The notes beneath the pieces were generated by a model that had not been told where the DNA came from, did not search any database, and worked only from the letters and a program-made list of their open reading frames with translations. 64,000 nt of DNA from positions 1 to 64,000 of the IMG/VR virus record IMGVR_UViG_3300040801_004519; one strand, given 5' to 3'. A program made the translations under genes and the position numbers. Positions 43,829 through 52,452 of the stretch are shown here, piece by piece. The stretch is from a virus. The first letter of the stretch is position 1; each line of letters starts with the position of its first letter.

Positions 43829-44502
43829 ATGAACAACAAAAACATTAGAAAGGAGCATTATCCGACCGCCAAGGCCTCTAGAGAGACTTGGTTTGTGTCG
43901 GATACTTAGCTCATTTTGGACACGCAAACATAATCAAATATTCGAGTAGGCCATTTAGTTCTGTTGAAGAACATGATGAAACTCTGATTGAGAATTGGAA
44001 TAAGCACGTTAAAGATAACGAAGACGTTTACTTCTTGGGCGATTTTGCCTATCGAAATAAAAATGCCGCAGCCAATATCAGGAGAAGGCTAAATGGCAAT
44101 ATCTACTTTATCGAAGGAAATCATGATAAATCTGCTTTTCAAATTCGCAATACCTTCGAGTGGTACAAACAGACACATGAGATAAAGGTTGAAGGGCATC
44201 GAATCTGGCTTAGCCACTACGCTCACAGAACATGGAATAAATCACACCATGGAGCCATTCATTTATATGGACATAGCCACCATTCACTTCCCGATGATCC
44301 TCATGCACTAAGCATGGACGTTGGTGTCGATGCGATTGCTTGCCGTGCCGCTAATGTTAAAAGCGGAACAAATCCTATTCCTGTGGGTAAAACAAAGCCT
44401 GAAGATTATCGACCAATTTCTCTTGATGAAGTTATAAACTTCATGTCGGATAAGAATTGGTTTCCAATCGATCATCATGGGCGAAAACCAAACATGAGTT
44501 GA
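43829..44502 (+). pseudogene. Calcineurin-like phosphoesterase broken by a 5-bp insertion
   Basis: From ATG 43829 the frame encodes a 26-residue start ending RETWFVSDT and then hits TAG at 43907. Skipping the 5 bases TAGCT (43907-43911) continues as HFGHANIIKYSSRPF, which restores the family motif SDTHFGHANII exactly. The downstream frame stays open to 44502 with all later metal motifs (LGDFAY, EGNHDK, LSHYAH, YGHSHHS). A TTG at 43888 could start the downstream frame but would lose the first metal ligand Asp. So the gene is disrupted at its active site, by a real indel, a sequencing error or recoding. Confidence 0.75.
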
Positions 44503-44508
44503 CAATAT

Positions 44509-45522
44509 ATGCGTATTCTGATATTTACTGATGCGTGGGAACCACAAGTAAATGGTGTAGTTCGTACAATGACTACCACAACCCGCATCCTCCGGGACCG
44601 GGGACATGAGGTGAAGGTTGTTAGTCCGAATGATTTTGCTTGCTGGCCACAAGCATTTACAAGTTGGGCCGATCCTGGAATCAAGTTCTGTATTGCGCCC
44701 CCACTTCTCAAGTCATCCTCTATCGTTAAAAGCTTTCGACCAGACACCATTCACGTCTGTACCGAAGGCCCTATCGGTTGGGCTGCCTTAGCATATTGTG
44801 TTTCTAAATCAATTCCGTTCACTACAACGTATCATACAAAGTTTCCAGAGTATCTAAAAAAGAGATTTGGTGTCCCGACAAAAGCAGGATATGCGTATGA
44901 ACGATCTTTTCACAATTTCGCTTCTCGAACGATGTATGCTACTGATTCTCTTCGTGATGAGTTAGTGCAAAATGGGATCACACGACTGGCAAAATGGGAA
45001 AGGGGCGTAGACGCCAATCTGTTTCATCCTGATAGGCGAAAAGTTCACAATGGACTTCCTGTAGCACTGTATTTTGGCCGTGTCTCTAAGGAGAAGAATA
45101 TCGAGGCTTTTCTAAATTCAGAATGGTCTGGTCATAAGATTGTCGTTGGGGATGGCCCACATCTTGATGCACTAAAGTCCAAATATCCTAATGTTGAATA
45201 TACTGGGAAGCTTGTTGGGAAGGAACTAGCTGAAGTGGTTGCCTCGGCAGATGTATCAGTGTTTCCAAGTAAAACCGACACTTATGGACTGACCATGATC
45301 GAGTCCATGGCCTGTGGGACTCCAGTGGCTGCATTTAATGTCACGGGACCAAGGGATGTAATTCTGCATGGGAAAACGGGGTATCTTTCGAATGACGAAT
45401 CACTTTCAGAAGCCATGCATAGCTCTTTGTCCGTGAGCAGAAAGGAATGCAGGAAATTTGCCGAGGGAAAAACATGGGAAGTCTGTACAGATCAATTCTA
45501 CAGCAACCTTGTTTTTATTTAG
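44509..45522 (+). CDS. GT4-family (GT-B fold) glycosyltransferase
   Basis: 337 aa. It starts with MRILIFTDAWEPQVNGVVRT, the typical Gly-rich acceptor loop of GT4 enzymes such as MgtA-type mannosyltransferases. It has TTYHTKFPEYL and the donor-side motif PSKTDTYGLTMIESMACGTPV with the E-x7-E pattern. It lacks a membrane segment. It is followed 8 bp later by an LpxH-like hydrolase. The two gene types also occur as neighbours in bacterial envelope-lipid loci, so this pair may have been acquired together from a bacterium. It would add a sugar from a nucleotide donor to a lipid or glycan; specificity unknown. Confidence 0.85.
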   Translation: MRILIFTDAWEPQVNGVVRTMTTTTRILRDRGHEVKVVSPNDFACWPQAFTSWADPGIKFCIAPPLLKSSSIVKSFRPDTIHVCTEGPIGWAALAYCVSKSIPFTTTYHTKFPEYLKKRFGVPTKAGYAYERSFHNFASRTMYATDSLRDELVQNGITRLAKWERGVDANLFHPDRRKVHNGLPVALYFGRVSKEKNIEAFLNSEWSGHKIVVGDGPHLDALKSKYPNVEYTGKLVGKELAEVVASADVSVFPSKTDTYGLTMIESMACGTPVAAFNVTGPRDVILHGKTGYLSNDESLSEAMHSSLSVSRKECRKFAEGKTWEVCTDQFYSNLVFI

Positions 45523-45530
45523 GACTCATT

Positions 45531-46361
45531 GTGCATTATCGAACCCTTTTCTTCTCAGATATACACCTAGGAAGCTCCGGTGCCCAAGCAGATGCATTTC
45601 TGTCATTTATAAAAGATAAGAGCTTCGATAAGATATACGTTGTCGGCGATTTTGTTGATTTCTGGTCACTTAAGCGAAAGGGGAAGCAATGGACTCAGGA
45701 GCACAATGATGTTCTTCAAAAGCTTCTCAAAAAACACCGAAAAGGTGCAGATTGCACCTGGATCGTAGGAAATCACGATGAATTCATGTCTCAATTTTCT
45801 GGTGAAAATTTTGGTGGTATTGATGTAATGCTTCAAGACGTTCATGTCGCTGCTGATGGTAAGAAGTATTTCATTATGCATGGACACGAACTCGATGCGA
45901 TCATGCTTAACGCCAAATGGGCCATGCACCTTGGCTCAAGAGCTTATGATATTCTACTGTGGCTCAACCCCTATATGCGAAAAATATTCAATTTGTTCGG
46001 ACATAAGCATTTTTCGTTGAGTGCCTATGTCAAGTATAAAGTAAAGGGCGCTGTAAACTTCATCAGTGATTTTGAAGACGGTATCGCGGGATATGCAAAG
46101 AGACATGATGTAGATGGTGTAATTTGTGGCCACGTTCATGTCCCATCAATGACAAAGCTTGACAGCGTTTTTTATCTGAATACTGGGGATTGGGTGGAAT
46201 CACTGTCTTGTATAGTTGAACACGCAAGCGGAAAAATGGAATTGTTAAAAATGCATGAAGGAGTTATGGTGTCTTGTGCGGAAATTAATGCACATGAGGA
46301 AAAGGTGGTCTACAGTCGAAGAGAATTACTTACGCCAAACGTGGGGCAAACTACCAAGTAG
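45531..46361 (+). CDS. LpxH-like metallophosphoesterase (UDP-2,3-diacylglucosamine diphosphatase family)
   Basis: 276 aa from GTG 45531, 8 bp after the GT4 stop; the in-frame sequence further upstream overlaps that gene and is not conserved-looking. The dimetal motifs appear in order: FFSDIHLGS, VGDFVDFW, VGNHDE, MHGHELD, CGHVHVPS. The natural C-terminus of this family is YLNTGDWVES...MELL, reached here at ~46256. The last ~35 residues run on into a homing endonuclease region and are not family sequence. A second copy of the natural C-terminus lies downstream at 47037-47120. The enzyme should cleave a phospho- or pyrophospho-lipid or nucleotide-sugar bond. Confidence 0.8.
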   Translation: MHYRTLFFSDIHLGSSGAQADAFLSFIKDKSFDKIYVVGDFVDFWSLKRKGKQWTQEHNDVLQKLLKKHRKGADCTWIVGNHDEFMSQFSGENFGGIDVMLQDVHVAADGKKYFIMHGHELDAIMLNAKWAMHLGSRAYDILLWLNPYMRKIFNLFGHKHFSLSAYVKYKVKGAVNFISDFEDGIAGYAKRHDVDGVICGHVHVPSMTKLDSVFYLNTGDWVESLSCIVEHASGKMELLKMHEGVMVSCAEINAHEEKVVYSRRELLTPNVGQTTK

Positions 46362-47022
46362 TCAAATCTGTCAGAACTTAAACAGAGACTATTGTTCGAT
46401 AAACCACAAAGCTTCGAGGCTTAAATTGAAAGGCTCCGGTGTATCTAAGAGAATCTACAGGTATAATGAGTCGTTCTTCTCAGATTTCAATGCCCTATCT
46501 TGTTATTGGGCTGGGTTCATAGCAGCAGATGGCTATATTAAACAAGTATCACCAGAACTCTCGATTAAGCTTGGCATAAAAGATATAGATCATTTATCTC
46601 ATTTTTCTCAAGATATCGAGTATACTGGATCAATCAAAACCGGCATCATTGCGAATGATCGAAAATACTGTCGCATTCGTTTATGTCATGCTGAGAAGAT
46701 TGTTCAAGATTTAAACATTAATTTTGGGATATACCAAAAAAAAAGTTTTACGTTCTCGCCACCAGTCCTGGAGGGTGCAAATAGAATTGCTTTCGCCAAA
46801 GGACTTATAGATGGTGATGGGTGGCTCGCGAGTGGGAATCGCATTGGGTTCTGCGGCACAAAATTGGCTTGTGAATTTGTAAAGGAAACTTTTGAAAGCA
46901 AAGGGGAAGTTACTAAGCTTAGAAAAATATACCAAACCATAATCCCGAAAGCGAACGTTTTTGCGTTTAAAGATTATTTGGACGCCGTTGGCAGAGGGCT
47001 TAAAAGAAAATGGGCTGCATGA
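46288..47022 (+). CDS. Free-standing LAGLIDADG homing endonuclease
   Basis: About 244 aa; ATGs at 46288 and 46294 are both possible. The N-terminal 45 residues look like a Myb/HTH DNA-binding unit (RKRWSTVEENYLRQTWGKLP). The two catalytic helices are CYWAGFIAADGYI and AFAKGLIDGDGWL, each with the acidic residue at its end. The gene overlaps the end of the LpxH-like gene in another frame. Its stop TGA overlaps an ATG that opens a 35-codon remnant of that same gene's 3' end. Its role is to cut an allele lacking the insertion and spread itself. A short inverted repeat (TGTGCG/TGCACA, 46275-46294) covers its start region. Confidence 0.85.
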   Translation: MHMRKRWSTVEENYLRQTWGKLPSSQICQNLNRDYCSINHKASRLKLKGSGVSKRIYRYNESFFSDFNALSCYWAGFIAADGYIKQVSPELSIKLGIKDIDHLSHFSQDIEYTGSIKTGIIANDRKYCRIRLCHAEKIVQDLNINFGIYQKKSFTFSPPVLEGANRIAFAKGLIDGDGWLASGNRIGFCGTKLACEFVKETFESKGEVTKLRKIYQTIIPKANVFAFKDYLDAVGRGLKRKWAA

Positions 47023-47126
47023 TCGATGATACACGCTACCTCAACTGCGGAGACTGGGTTGAGTCTCTTTCCGCTGTTGTTGAACATGCTGATGGGCGAA
47101 TAGAGCTTGTTAAGTTCCAAAAATAA
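47019..47126 (+). pseudogene. Detached C-terminal fragment of the LpxH-like gene
   Basis: An open frame of 35 codons (ATG overlapping the endonuclease stop) encodes YLNCGDWVESLSAVVEHADG and onward, ending naturally in KFQK. It matches the C-terminus of the upstream phosphoesterase (YLNTGDWVESLSCIVEHASG; 46173-46256) at about 19 of 28 positions, with mostly different third codon bases. It is best read as the original 3' end of that gene, displaced by the endonuclease insertion. Confidence 0.75.
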
Positions 47127-47153
47127 AGTTTTCTCCTACAGTTGCCGATACTA

Positions 47154-47187
47154 GCAATATCATGACGCTATGATGTCACGATATTGC
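47154..47187 (+). promoter_or_regulatory. Long inverted repeat before the RHH protein gene
   Basis: GCAATATC pairs with GATATTGC, continued inward by TGAC/GTCA after one mismatch, around an 8-nt centre. It ends 11 bp before the ATG at 47199 and overlaps the ribosome-site region. It may be an operator for the ribbon-helix-helix-like protein it precedes, or an RNA hairpin controlling translation. Confidence 0.5.
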
Positions 47188-47198
47188 GAAGGAAAGCT

Positions 47199-48302
47199 AT
47201 GGAAGAGAAAACAGTACCAGTAACCGTTAGACTGCCGGAATTTATACTTGAAGGCCTTAAGAAAGATGCTAGATTGAGGTCTTTTGCAGAAGGGACTGAC
47301 ATTAATCATGTGGATTTGATTAGAAACTCACTCTCCAAGGAGTATGGGTCTTATTTGAATGATAATTTTGGTGATAAAGAATATTCGAAACTAAGTGGTG
47401 CCGAACAAAAGCTTGTGGACATGATGAACCGCCAGCGAAATTTCCTCACTGAATACCAGATAAAGGAATTTAGCAAATCAGAAGCTGGAAGCCATATCCA
47501 AAAACTTCTTGACGAAGAAGATTGGCAGGGTTTGCAGGGAGTATATGAGCGAACAGGCAACTGTTGGCTCCAGAAGGACAATCTTGCCTTTAGACTTTTA
47601 ATGGAGGTTTGTGACGAAACTCGCGCTAGATTGATTATTCGAGATACCTCAAGTATCGCTTCGATTTTAGGAAATCGCGGGGCTATACCTACTTCGATAA
47701 CAGAGTTTGAAGAGATTTCGTCCCCTGTATTTTCCGTAGGTTCTTTAAATGAAATTCGGTCCAGCGAACACGAGGGTCAAGCTTATAAGTGGTTCTCTCT
47801 CTTTAAGTCTCAGCTTAATGCTATGTCTAAAGAGATAACAAACAACATGATGACTCTTCTACTTTCTGCAACCTCAATAAACGGTCAGAGCGAGCAGCTT
47901 GAAGATATACAGAAGCTACAAGAGCATCATATCCAAAAAGCTGTGGTTGAAGTATCTCGACACGACCTTGTGCCTGATAAGATAGTTATGAGTGTTCCCG
48001 TGTACGTGTCACTCAGACTTCGATTTCCAAGCTCGATTTCTGCTCCACCCCTACCCCTTGCGATTGATTCCAAGAAGTTTGGGTTTTGGAACGGCGTTCC
48101 AATTCTGGCTGATGCCCGCATACAGGATTCCCTATGTGTCCTTGCGAGGCCTGACGATGTTGGAGTATTCTGGAAAGTTGGTAGGAATAGCTTTAAATTA
48201 AAAGATAACATCAACAAATCTTCTATTGAAGTCGCTGCAACTTCGAGACTTTCTCTCGTCGTGATAAATGACTATGGAATCGCTTCTATTGTATTTGATT
48301 GA
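47199..48302 (+). CDS. RHH-like N-terminus fused to HK97-capsid-like C-terminal region (tentative)
   Basis: 367 aa from ATG 47199 with ribosome site aaggaaag; TTG 47184 falls inside an inverted repeat. Residues ~5-45 (VPVTVRLPEFILEGLKKDA) resemble a ribbon-helix-helix DNA-binding unit. The middle is helical (~60-220). The last ~130 residues read DKIVMSVPVYVSLR, GVPILADARIQDSLCVLARPDDVGVFW, then ATSRLSLVVINDYGIASIVF. That strand order resembles the P- and A-domains of HK97-fold capsid or encapsulin proteins. The match is by eye and weak. It could equally be an unrelated phage protein. It is followed by a CxxC-rich protein gene with a 22-bp gap. Confidence 0.45.
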   Translation: MEEKTVPVTVRLPEFILEGLKKDARLRSFAEGTDINHVDLIRNSLSKEYGSYLNDNFGDKEYSKLSGAEQKLVDMMNRQRNFLTEYQIKEFSKSEAGSHIQKLLDEEDWQGLQGVYERTGNCWLQKDNLAFRLLMEVCDETRARLIIRDTSSIASILGNRGAIPTSITEFEEISSPVFSVGSLNEIRSSEHEGQAYKWFSLFKSQLNAMSKEITNNMMTLLLSATSINGQSEQLEDIQKLQEHHIQKAVVEVSRHDLVPDKIVMSVPVYVSLRLRFPSSISAPPLPLAIDSKKFGFWNGVPILADARIQDSLCVLARPDDVGVFWKVGRNSFKLKDNINKSSIEVAATSRLSLVVINDYGIASIVFD

Positions 48303-48324
48303 CAGTATTGACGATAATCTATTT

Positions 48325-49047
48325 ATGGCTGAAATATCTTTACCCCAGATGTTGGATCGAGTTTACTCTAAAATTCCTGACACTAAGGGTTGCATGGAGA
48401 ATCTAGATACTTGTGGGGCGTGGTGCTGTCGAGAACAAACACCCCATGCCCTCAAAAGTGAGTTTGGGTCACTTTGGGAATCCGTTACATCCAAGGGACC
48501 AGAGTATGTTATTGCAACAGTTGTCAGAGCGGTTGGCAATTATCTTTCATCTTCTCTCAATAAAGGTTGCGTATTCTGGGATCAAAATACGAAGATGTGT
48601 CAGGAGCATGAGAGGAGGCCTTTTGCCTGTAGAACCTACGGCATTATGCCTGAAGAAGAATGGAAGCCGCGTTACGAGAAGCTTAAAGTTCTCAACAACG
48701 ATCTGCGCCCCCAGTGTGGTTTGGTTAGTACAGAAAGTGGCGAAGAATTTTCGAAAGAAGAGAGTGATAGGCTGTGGCAAGAATTACTTAAGTATGAGCC
48801 AATTGTTGGCGTCCAGCACGACGGCGTGCGTGAGGGACCGGATGGGAACTATAAATCTCTACACGATCATATTGTTGTGGAATTTTTCCCCAAAGAAGTG
48901 GTGCGGCAGTTATCCCATGCTCGGATATCTTCCTCAGATGAAGCGAAGAAATCACTTCTACAAACTATCGAGTCAATGCTCAGGAAAAATTTAGGAATTG
49001 AAAATGGAAATATCGAACGCAGCACGAACGACGAACGCACTGATTAA
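48325..49047 (+). CDS. YkgJ-like CxxCxxCC metal-chelating protein
   Basis: 240 aa from ATG 48325; an ATG at 48268 would overlap the previous gene. The cysteine pattern TCGAWCCRE, GCVFWDQNTKMCQEHERRPFAC (read from 48564 in two parts) and RPQCG is that of the YkgJ/UPF0153 zinc- or iron-chelating domain. This family is often found beside modification enzymes, but its reaction is not established. The C-terminal third is helical and charged. It overlaps the next small gene by 44 bp. Confidence 0.65.
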   Translation: MAEISLPQMLDRVYSKIPDTKGCMENLDTCGAWCCREQTPHALKSEFGSLWESVTSKGPEYVIATVVRAVGNYLSSSLNKGCVFWDQNTKMCQEHERRPFACRTYGIMPEEEWKPRYEKLKVLNNDLRPQCGLVSTESGEEFSKEESDRLWQELLKYEPIVGVQHDGVREGPDGNYKSLHDHIVVEFFPKEVVRQLSHARISSSDEAKKSLLQTIESMLRKNLGIENGNIERSTNDERTD

Positions 49048-49363
49048 AGACGCGAGCTACAATCGTTTGCGTGATGAAGTTGTTTGGGAATGTGTCCTTC
49101 CGGGAGGAGTTCCACATACACTCAGATGGCCTAGAGTTGACTTCGGCCCTTCCATGGGCATCCAGGCCAACATACCGGCAAGCTTGGTAGAGGATTTTCT
49201 ACCCAAGATTATTGGTCGTGAGATGAAGCTCGTTATTGACCTTCCGCCACTTTCTGACGAAGATATGAGCATGGAGAACATCATTGGTGAAGCTGATAGA
49301 TTCGCGGATGGGTTATATGAAGGTAATAACGAAAAGAACAAGCTGAAAAGAAAGAATATGTAA
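49004..49363 (+). CDS. Small protein of unknown function
   Basis: 119 aa from ATG 49004 (agga 7 bp upstream). It has a beta-strand-rich first half (VVWECVLPGGVPHTLRW) and a charged helical end with a Lys/Asn-rich tail. It overlaps the YkgJ-like gene and is followed 1 bp later by the glutaredoxin-like gene. No family recognised. Confidence 0.5.
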   Translation: MEISNAARTTNALIKDASYNRLRDEVVWECVLPGGVPHTLRWPRVDFGPSMGIQANIPASLVEDFLPKIIGREMKLVIDLPPLSDEDMSMENIIGEADRFADGLYEGNNEKNKLKRKNM

Positions 49364-49364
49364 A

Positions 49365-49643
49365 ATGGTACAAGTAAAATTATATGGAAGCGATGACTGT
49401 GACAGGTGCATGGAATGCAAAAAACACCTTAAATCTCTATATGCAGATGGAAGATTGGGCGTAGATTTTCAATTTATTGATGCGATGGCAGATGAAAATC
49501 AAGATGAATGTGACGAAAATGAAGTATGGGATTTGCCTCATGTCCAAGTTATAAGTGCGGGAAAACTTTTAAAAGTGTTTATTGAACCTAGGCCCCAAGA
49601 GGTCTCAGAGTATATTGAGATGCATGGTCTCCTTTACTGCTGA
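49365..49643 (+). CDS. Glutaredoxin/thioredoxin-like protein
   Basis: 92 aa. The strand VQVKLYGSDDC leads into a CDRCMEC motif with two overlapping CxxC-type spacings. Then follow a helix, a strand DFQFIDAM and a cis-Pro-like LPHVQVI segment, which is the thioredoxin fold order. A final Cys ends the protein. In phages such proteins often serve ribonucleotide reductase, but no reductase gene is in this window. Confidence 0.7.
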   Translation: MVQVKLYGSDDCDRCMECKKHLKSLYADGRLGVDFQFIDAMADENQDECDENEVWDLPHVQVISAGKLLKVFIEPRPQEVSEYIEMHGLLYC

Positions 49644-49681
49644 TTCCTTGACCGGTGAACTTTTGAGGATACAATGGTGCG

Positions 49682-50317
49682 ATGGTTGACCCGCACAATC
49701 CAATAAAATTTGATCGAACTAAGAGCGAACTCGAAGAATGGTTCTTGTTTTCGATCATAGTCGCTGGGAAAAGAGCTTCATTTGGTTCAGAAAAAGCTGA
49801 ACGGGTGATCAATGAATCAAGAAGTTTTGCAGATCAGGTCGGAATTGAGTGTGGGAAAATGCCCCTTGATGCATTACTGGCACTCGCCAGACGCGAGGTT
49901 AATAGTGGACTAAAGCTTGTAAGGCCCCTGTTAATGAAGGTGCGAACTGGAAAATACGACTCGCTGAGCAAAGCTTTTATCTATCTTGCTGAAAATCCCC
50001 TGGATTTCTCTACTTGCACTCTTGATGATCTTGAAAAGATTCCTGGGGTAGGTCCAAAAACTGCGAGGATGTTTCTCCTTCACAGTAGGTCGGACCAACA
50101 ATATGCCGCGTTAGATACGCATATCTTAGCCCATTTAAGAGAGAATGGGATCGACGCACCCAAAGCCACTCCGTCAAGCTCACGAAAATACAAGCAACTC
50201 GAAGATGAATTTCTTAAGTTAGCGGAGTCTAAAGGCATGACACCTAGTGACTACGACATCATGATCTGGAAAGAGAAGACCCTGACAAAACCCGCACACG
50301 AAGTGGTTTCTCGGTGA
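49682..50317 (+). CDS. HhH-GPD DNA glycosylase-like protein
   Basis: 211 aa. The helix-hairpin-helix motif LEKIPGVGPKTARMFLL is followed by the AALDTHILAHL segment, whose Asp matches the catalytic Asp of the Endo III superfamily. There is no C-terminal Fe-S cysteine cluster. The N-terminal half is helical (FLFSIIVAGKRA). It should excise damaged or modified bases. It lies 90 bp upstream of the UvrD-type helicase, suggesting a repair pair. Confidence 0.75.
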   Translation: MVDPHNPIKFDRTKSELEEWFLFSIIVAGKRASFGSEKAERVINESRSFADQVGIECGKMPLDALLALARREVNSGLKLVRPLLMKVRTGKYDSLSKAFIYLAENPLDFSTCTLDDLEKIPGVGPKTARMFLLHSRSDQQYAALDTHILAHLRENGIDAPKATPSSSRKYKQLEDEFLKLAESKGMTPSDYDIMIWKEKTLTKPAHEVVSR

Positions 50318-50406
50318 GTGAAAAACGGCTTGCCAATACTGCTTGAGTGGCTATCATGTGGCTCAGCGACGACTTTTACGACCCACCCACGAAGAGATGA
50401 GACTGT

Positions 50407-52422
50407 ATGCAGCTTAACGAAGACCAAGAGAGACTAGCTTCCCACCGCACAGGTCGTGCCCTTGCCTTGGCATGCCCAGGGTCGGGCAAGACGGCAACCC
50501 TTACAGAGCGAACCTCTCGCCTCGTAAATGAGGGTGTGAATCCCAAGAACATATTGTGTGTGACTTTTACGAATAAGGCTGCTGCCGAAATGCGGGAGAG
50601 GGTGGTCCGAAAAGTAGGTGAGTCGGGAGAAGGGATATACGTCAGCACATTCCATGCACTTTGTGGGCAAATTCTTCGCAGGTTTGGCAAGTCCCTGGGT
50701 TATAGCCGTCGTATGACAATTCTTGATACGGGGGATCAGGTTGATCTTCTAACTCAGATCGCAAGGAAGAAGTACGCTGCCTTGGATATGTCAGATGAGG
50801 CAATTCGAGACAATACATCTAAGCCCAAGATGAAAAAGATTGCATGGGCTTGTAATGACTGGAGGGAGAAGTTGCAAGGTCGCGATGATCTATTGAAAAT
50901 GGCAAGTGGTGATGGGCCAATCCATGAAGATGAAGTTGATCTGATTGAAGATTACATCAAGCTTATCAGGGAGAGAAATCAAACAGATTTCTCTGGACTG
51001 TTGTCGGAGACGGTAAGGCTTCTTCGTACCGATGAGGACGCAAGGAAGAAGTTGCAGTCTCGTTTCCAGTGGATGCAAATAGACGAGTACCAGGACACGA
51101 ATGGTGCCCAGATCGAGATTGTGGAACTCCTTGCTGGACCAGCAGATAACGTTGTTGCTGTGGGTGATGCCGATCAATCTATCTATGCTTTTAGAGGAGC
51201 AAATCCCGAAGCCATCAACACGTTCATCAATAATGGCAGGGCAAAGAACGGTTGCGAAGTGTTCAAACTTGGTGTTAACTATCGCTGCACTCCAGAAATT
51301 GTCAAGGCAGCCGATACGCTGATTAGAAACAACCAGACTCGACACGCTTTGCGATTCGAGGCCCACAACCCAAGTGGAGATAAGATCATTGTCAAGATGT
51401 TTGACAATCCCACTCAGGAAGCTGAAGCGATTGCCGCTAACATCATGGCCCTGCATCGTGAAGGCAACCCTTTTAAAGAGATTGCCATTTTCTATCGGAC
51501 AAATCAGATGAGTCGGGAAATTGAACAGGCTCTTCGCAATAAATCGATTCCGTACATCATCAGTGGTGGAGGAAGCTTCTACGACAGGATGGAAATTAAG
51601 GACACCATTGCCATCCTGAGGTTCCTTGCGTCACCCAAGGATGGCATTGCCCTGTCTCGGTTTGCGAATAAGCCTGTACGAAAGTTTGGTCCCTCACTTC
51701 TTGGCAAGGTTGAATCGTTTGCGGAAGCGAACGATATCGATTTACTACAGTCACTTGAGAGATCAAATGAGTTCCTAAGCGGCGCTCAATTGAAATCCGC
51801 GGCAGAGGTCTACCGTGTCCTCGCGTTCCCTAGAGGCGATCTCTCGGTCAGCCAGATCGCTGCTACAGCCATCGCTAGGCTCAAGTACGATGAATGGATC
51901 AAGAAGGAGTACGAGAAGAAGGGCGGCAAGCGAGAAGTAGATGAGCGGATCAGGAATGTCAATGAGCTAATCAACTCAATTGCACTTTTTTGCAATGATA
52001 ATCCTGATGCTGATATCTCAGATTATCTCCAATCGATTACCCTTTACACCGAGGGCGATGATGCCGAGGAGAACGATGATGCTGTTCGCCTGATGACCCT
52101 TCATGCATCAAAGGGTCTAGAATTTGAGACCGTCTTCATGATTGGCTGCGAGAAGGACATCCTTCCGCACAAAATGTGCATTGATGAGAACCCAGAGTCA
52201 GGCTGGGACGAGGAGCGGCGGTTGTGCTATGTAGGAATGACTCGCGCCAAGAAGCGTTTGAGGATGTTGCACTGCAAATGCCGCCCTGACACGTTTAACA
52301 GGAAGAAGGGGGAACCTGTTATCAAGTACAACCCTCCGAGTTTCTACCTTGTGCAAGCAGGCTTGATGGATCAAGAGGAATACGAGCGTATTGTGAAAGC
52401 TCAGAAGAACACAGATGAATAA
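50407..52422 (+). CDS. uvrD: UvrD/PcrA-type SF1 helicase
   Basis: 671 aa. The Q-motif LNEDQ is followed by Walker A ACPGSGKT (~22-29), motif Ia VTFTNKAAAEMRER, Walker B DEYQDT, motif III GDADQSIYAFRGA, motif IV NYRCT, motif V LHASKGLEFETVF and motif VI ERRLCYVGMTRAKK. All motifs for 3'-5' helicase activity are intact. It is slightly shorter than bacterial UvrD (about 720 aa) at the C-terminus. Its codon use looks more GC-rich than its neighbours, which may mean recent transfer. The 89 bp before it hold no gene. Confidence 0.93.
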   Translation: MQLNEDQERLASHRTGRALALACPGSGKTATLTERTSRLVNEGVNPKNILCVTFTNKAAAEMRERVVRKVGESGEGIYVSTFHALCGQILRRFGKSLGYSRRMTILDTGDQVDLLTQIARKKYAALDMSDEAIRDNTSKPKMKKIAWACNDWREKLQGRDDLLKMASGDGPIHEDEVDLIEDYIKLIRERNQTDFSGLLSETVRLLRTDEDARKKLQSRFQWMQIDEYQDTNGAQIEIVELLAGPADNVVAVGDADQSIYAFRGANPEAINTFINNGRAKNGCEVFKLGVNYRCTPEIVKAADTLIRNNQTRHALRFEAHNPSGDKIIVKMFDNPTQEAEAIAANIMALHREGNPFKEIAIFYRTNQMSREIEQALRNKSIPYIISGGGSFYDRMEIKDTIAILRFLASPKDGIALSRFANKPVRKFGPSLLGKVESFAEANDIDLLQSLERSNEFLSGAQLKSAAEVYRVLAFPRGDLSVSQIAATAIARLKYDEWIKKEYEKKGGKREVDERIRNVNELINSIALFCNDNPDADISDYLQSITLYTEGDDAEENDDAVRLMTLHASKGLEFETVFMIGCEKDILPHKMCIDENPESGWDEERRLCYVGMTRAKKRLRMLHCKCRPDTFNRKKGEPVIKYNPPSFYLVQAGLMDQEEYERIVKAQKNTDE

Positions 52423-52452
52423 ATGCCAGGGCATAAAGGAATCCCTTGGTAG

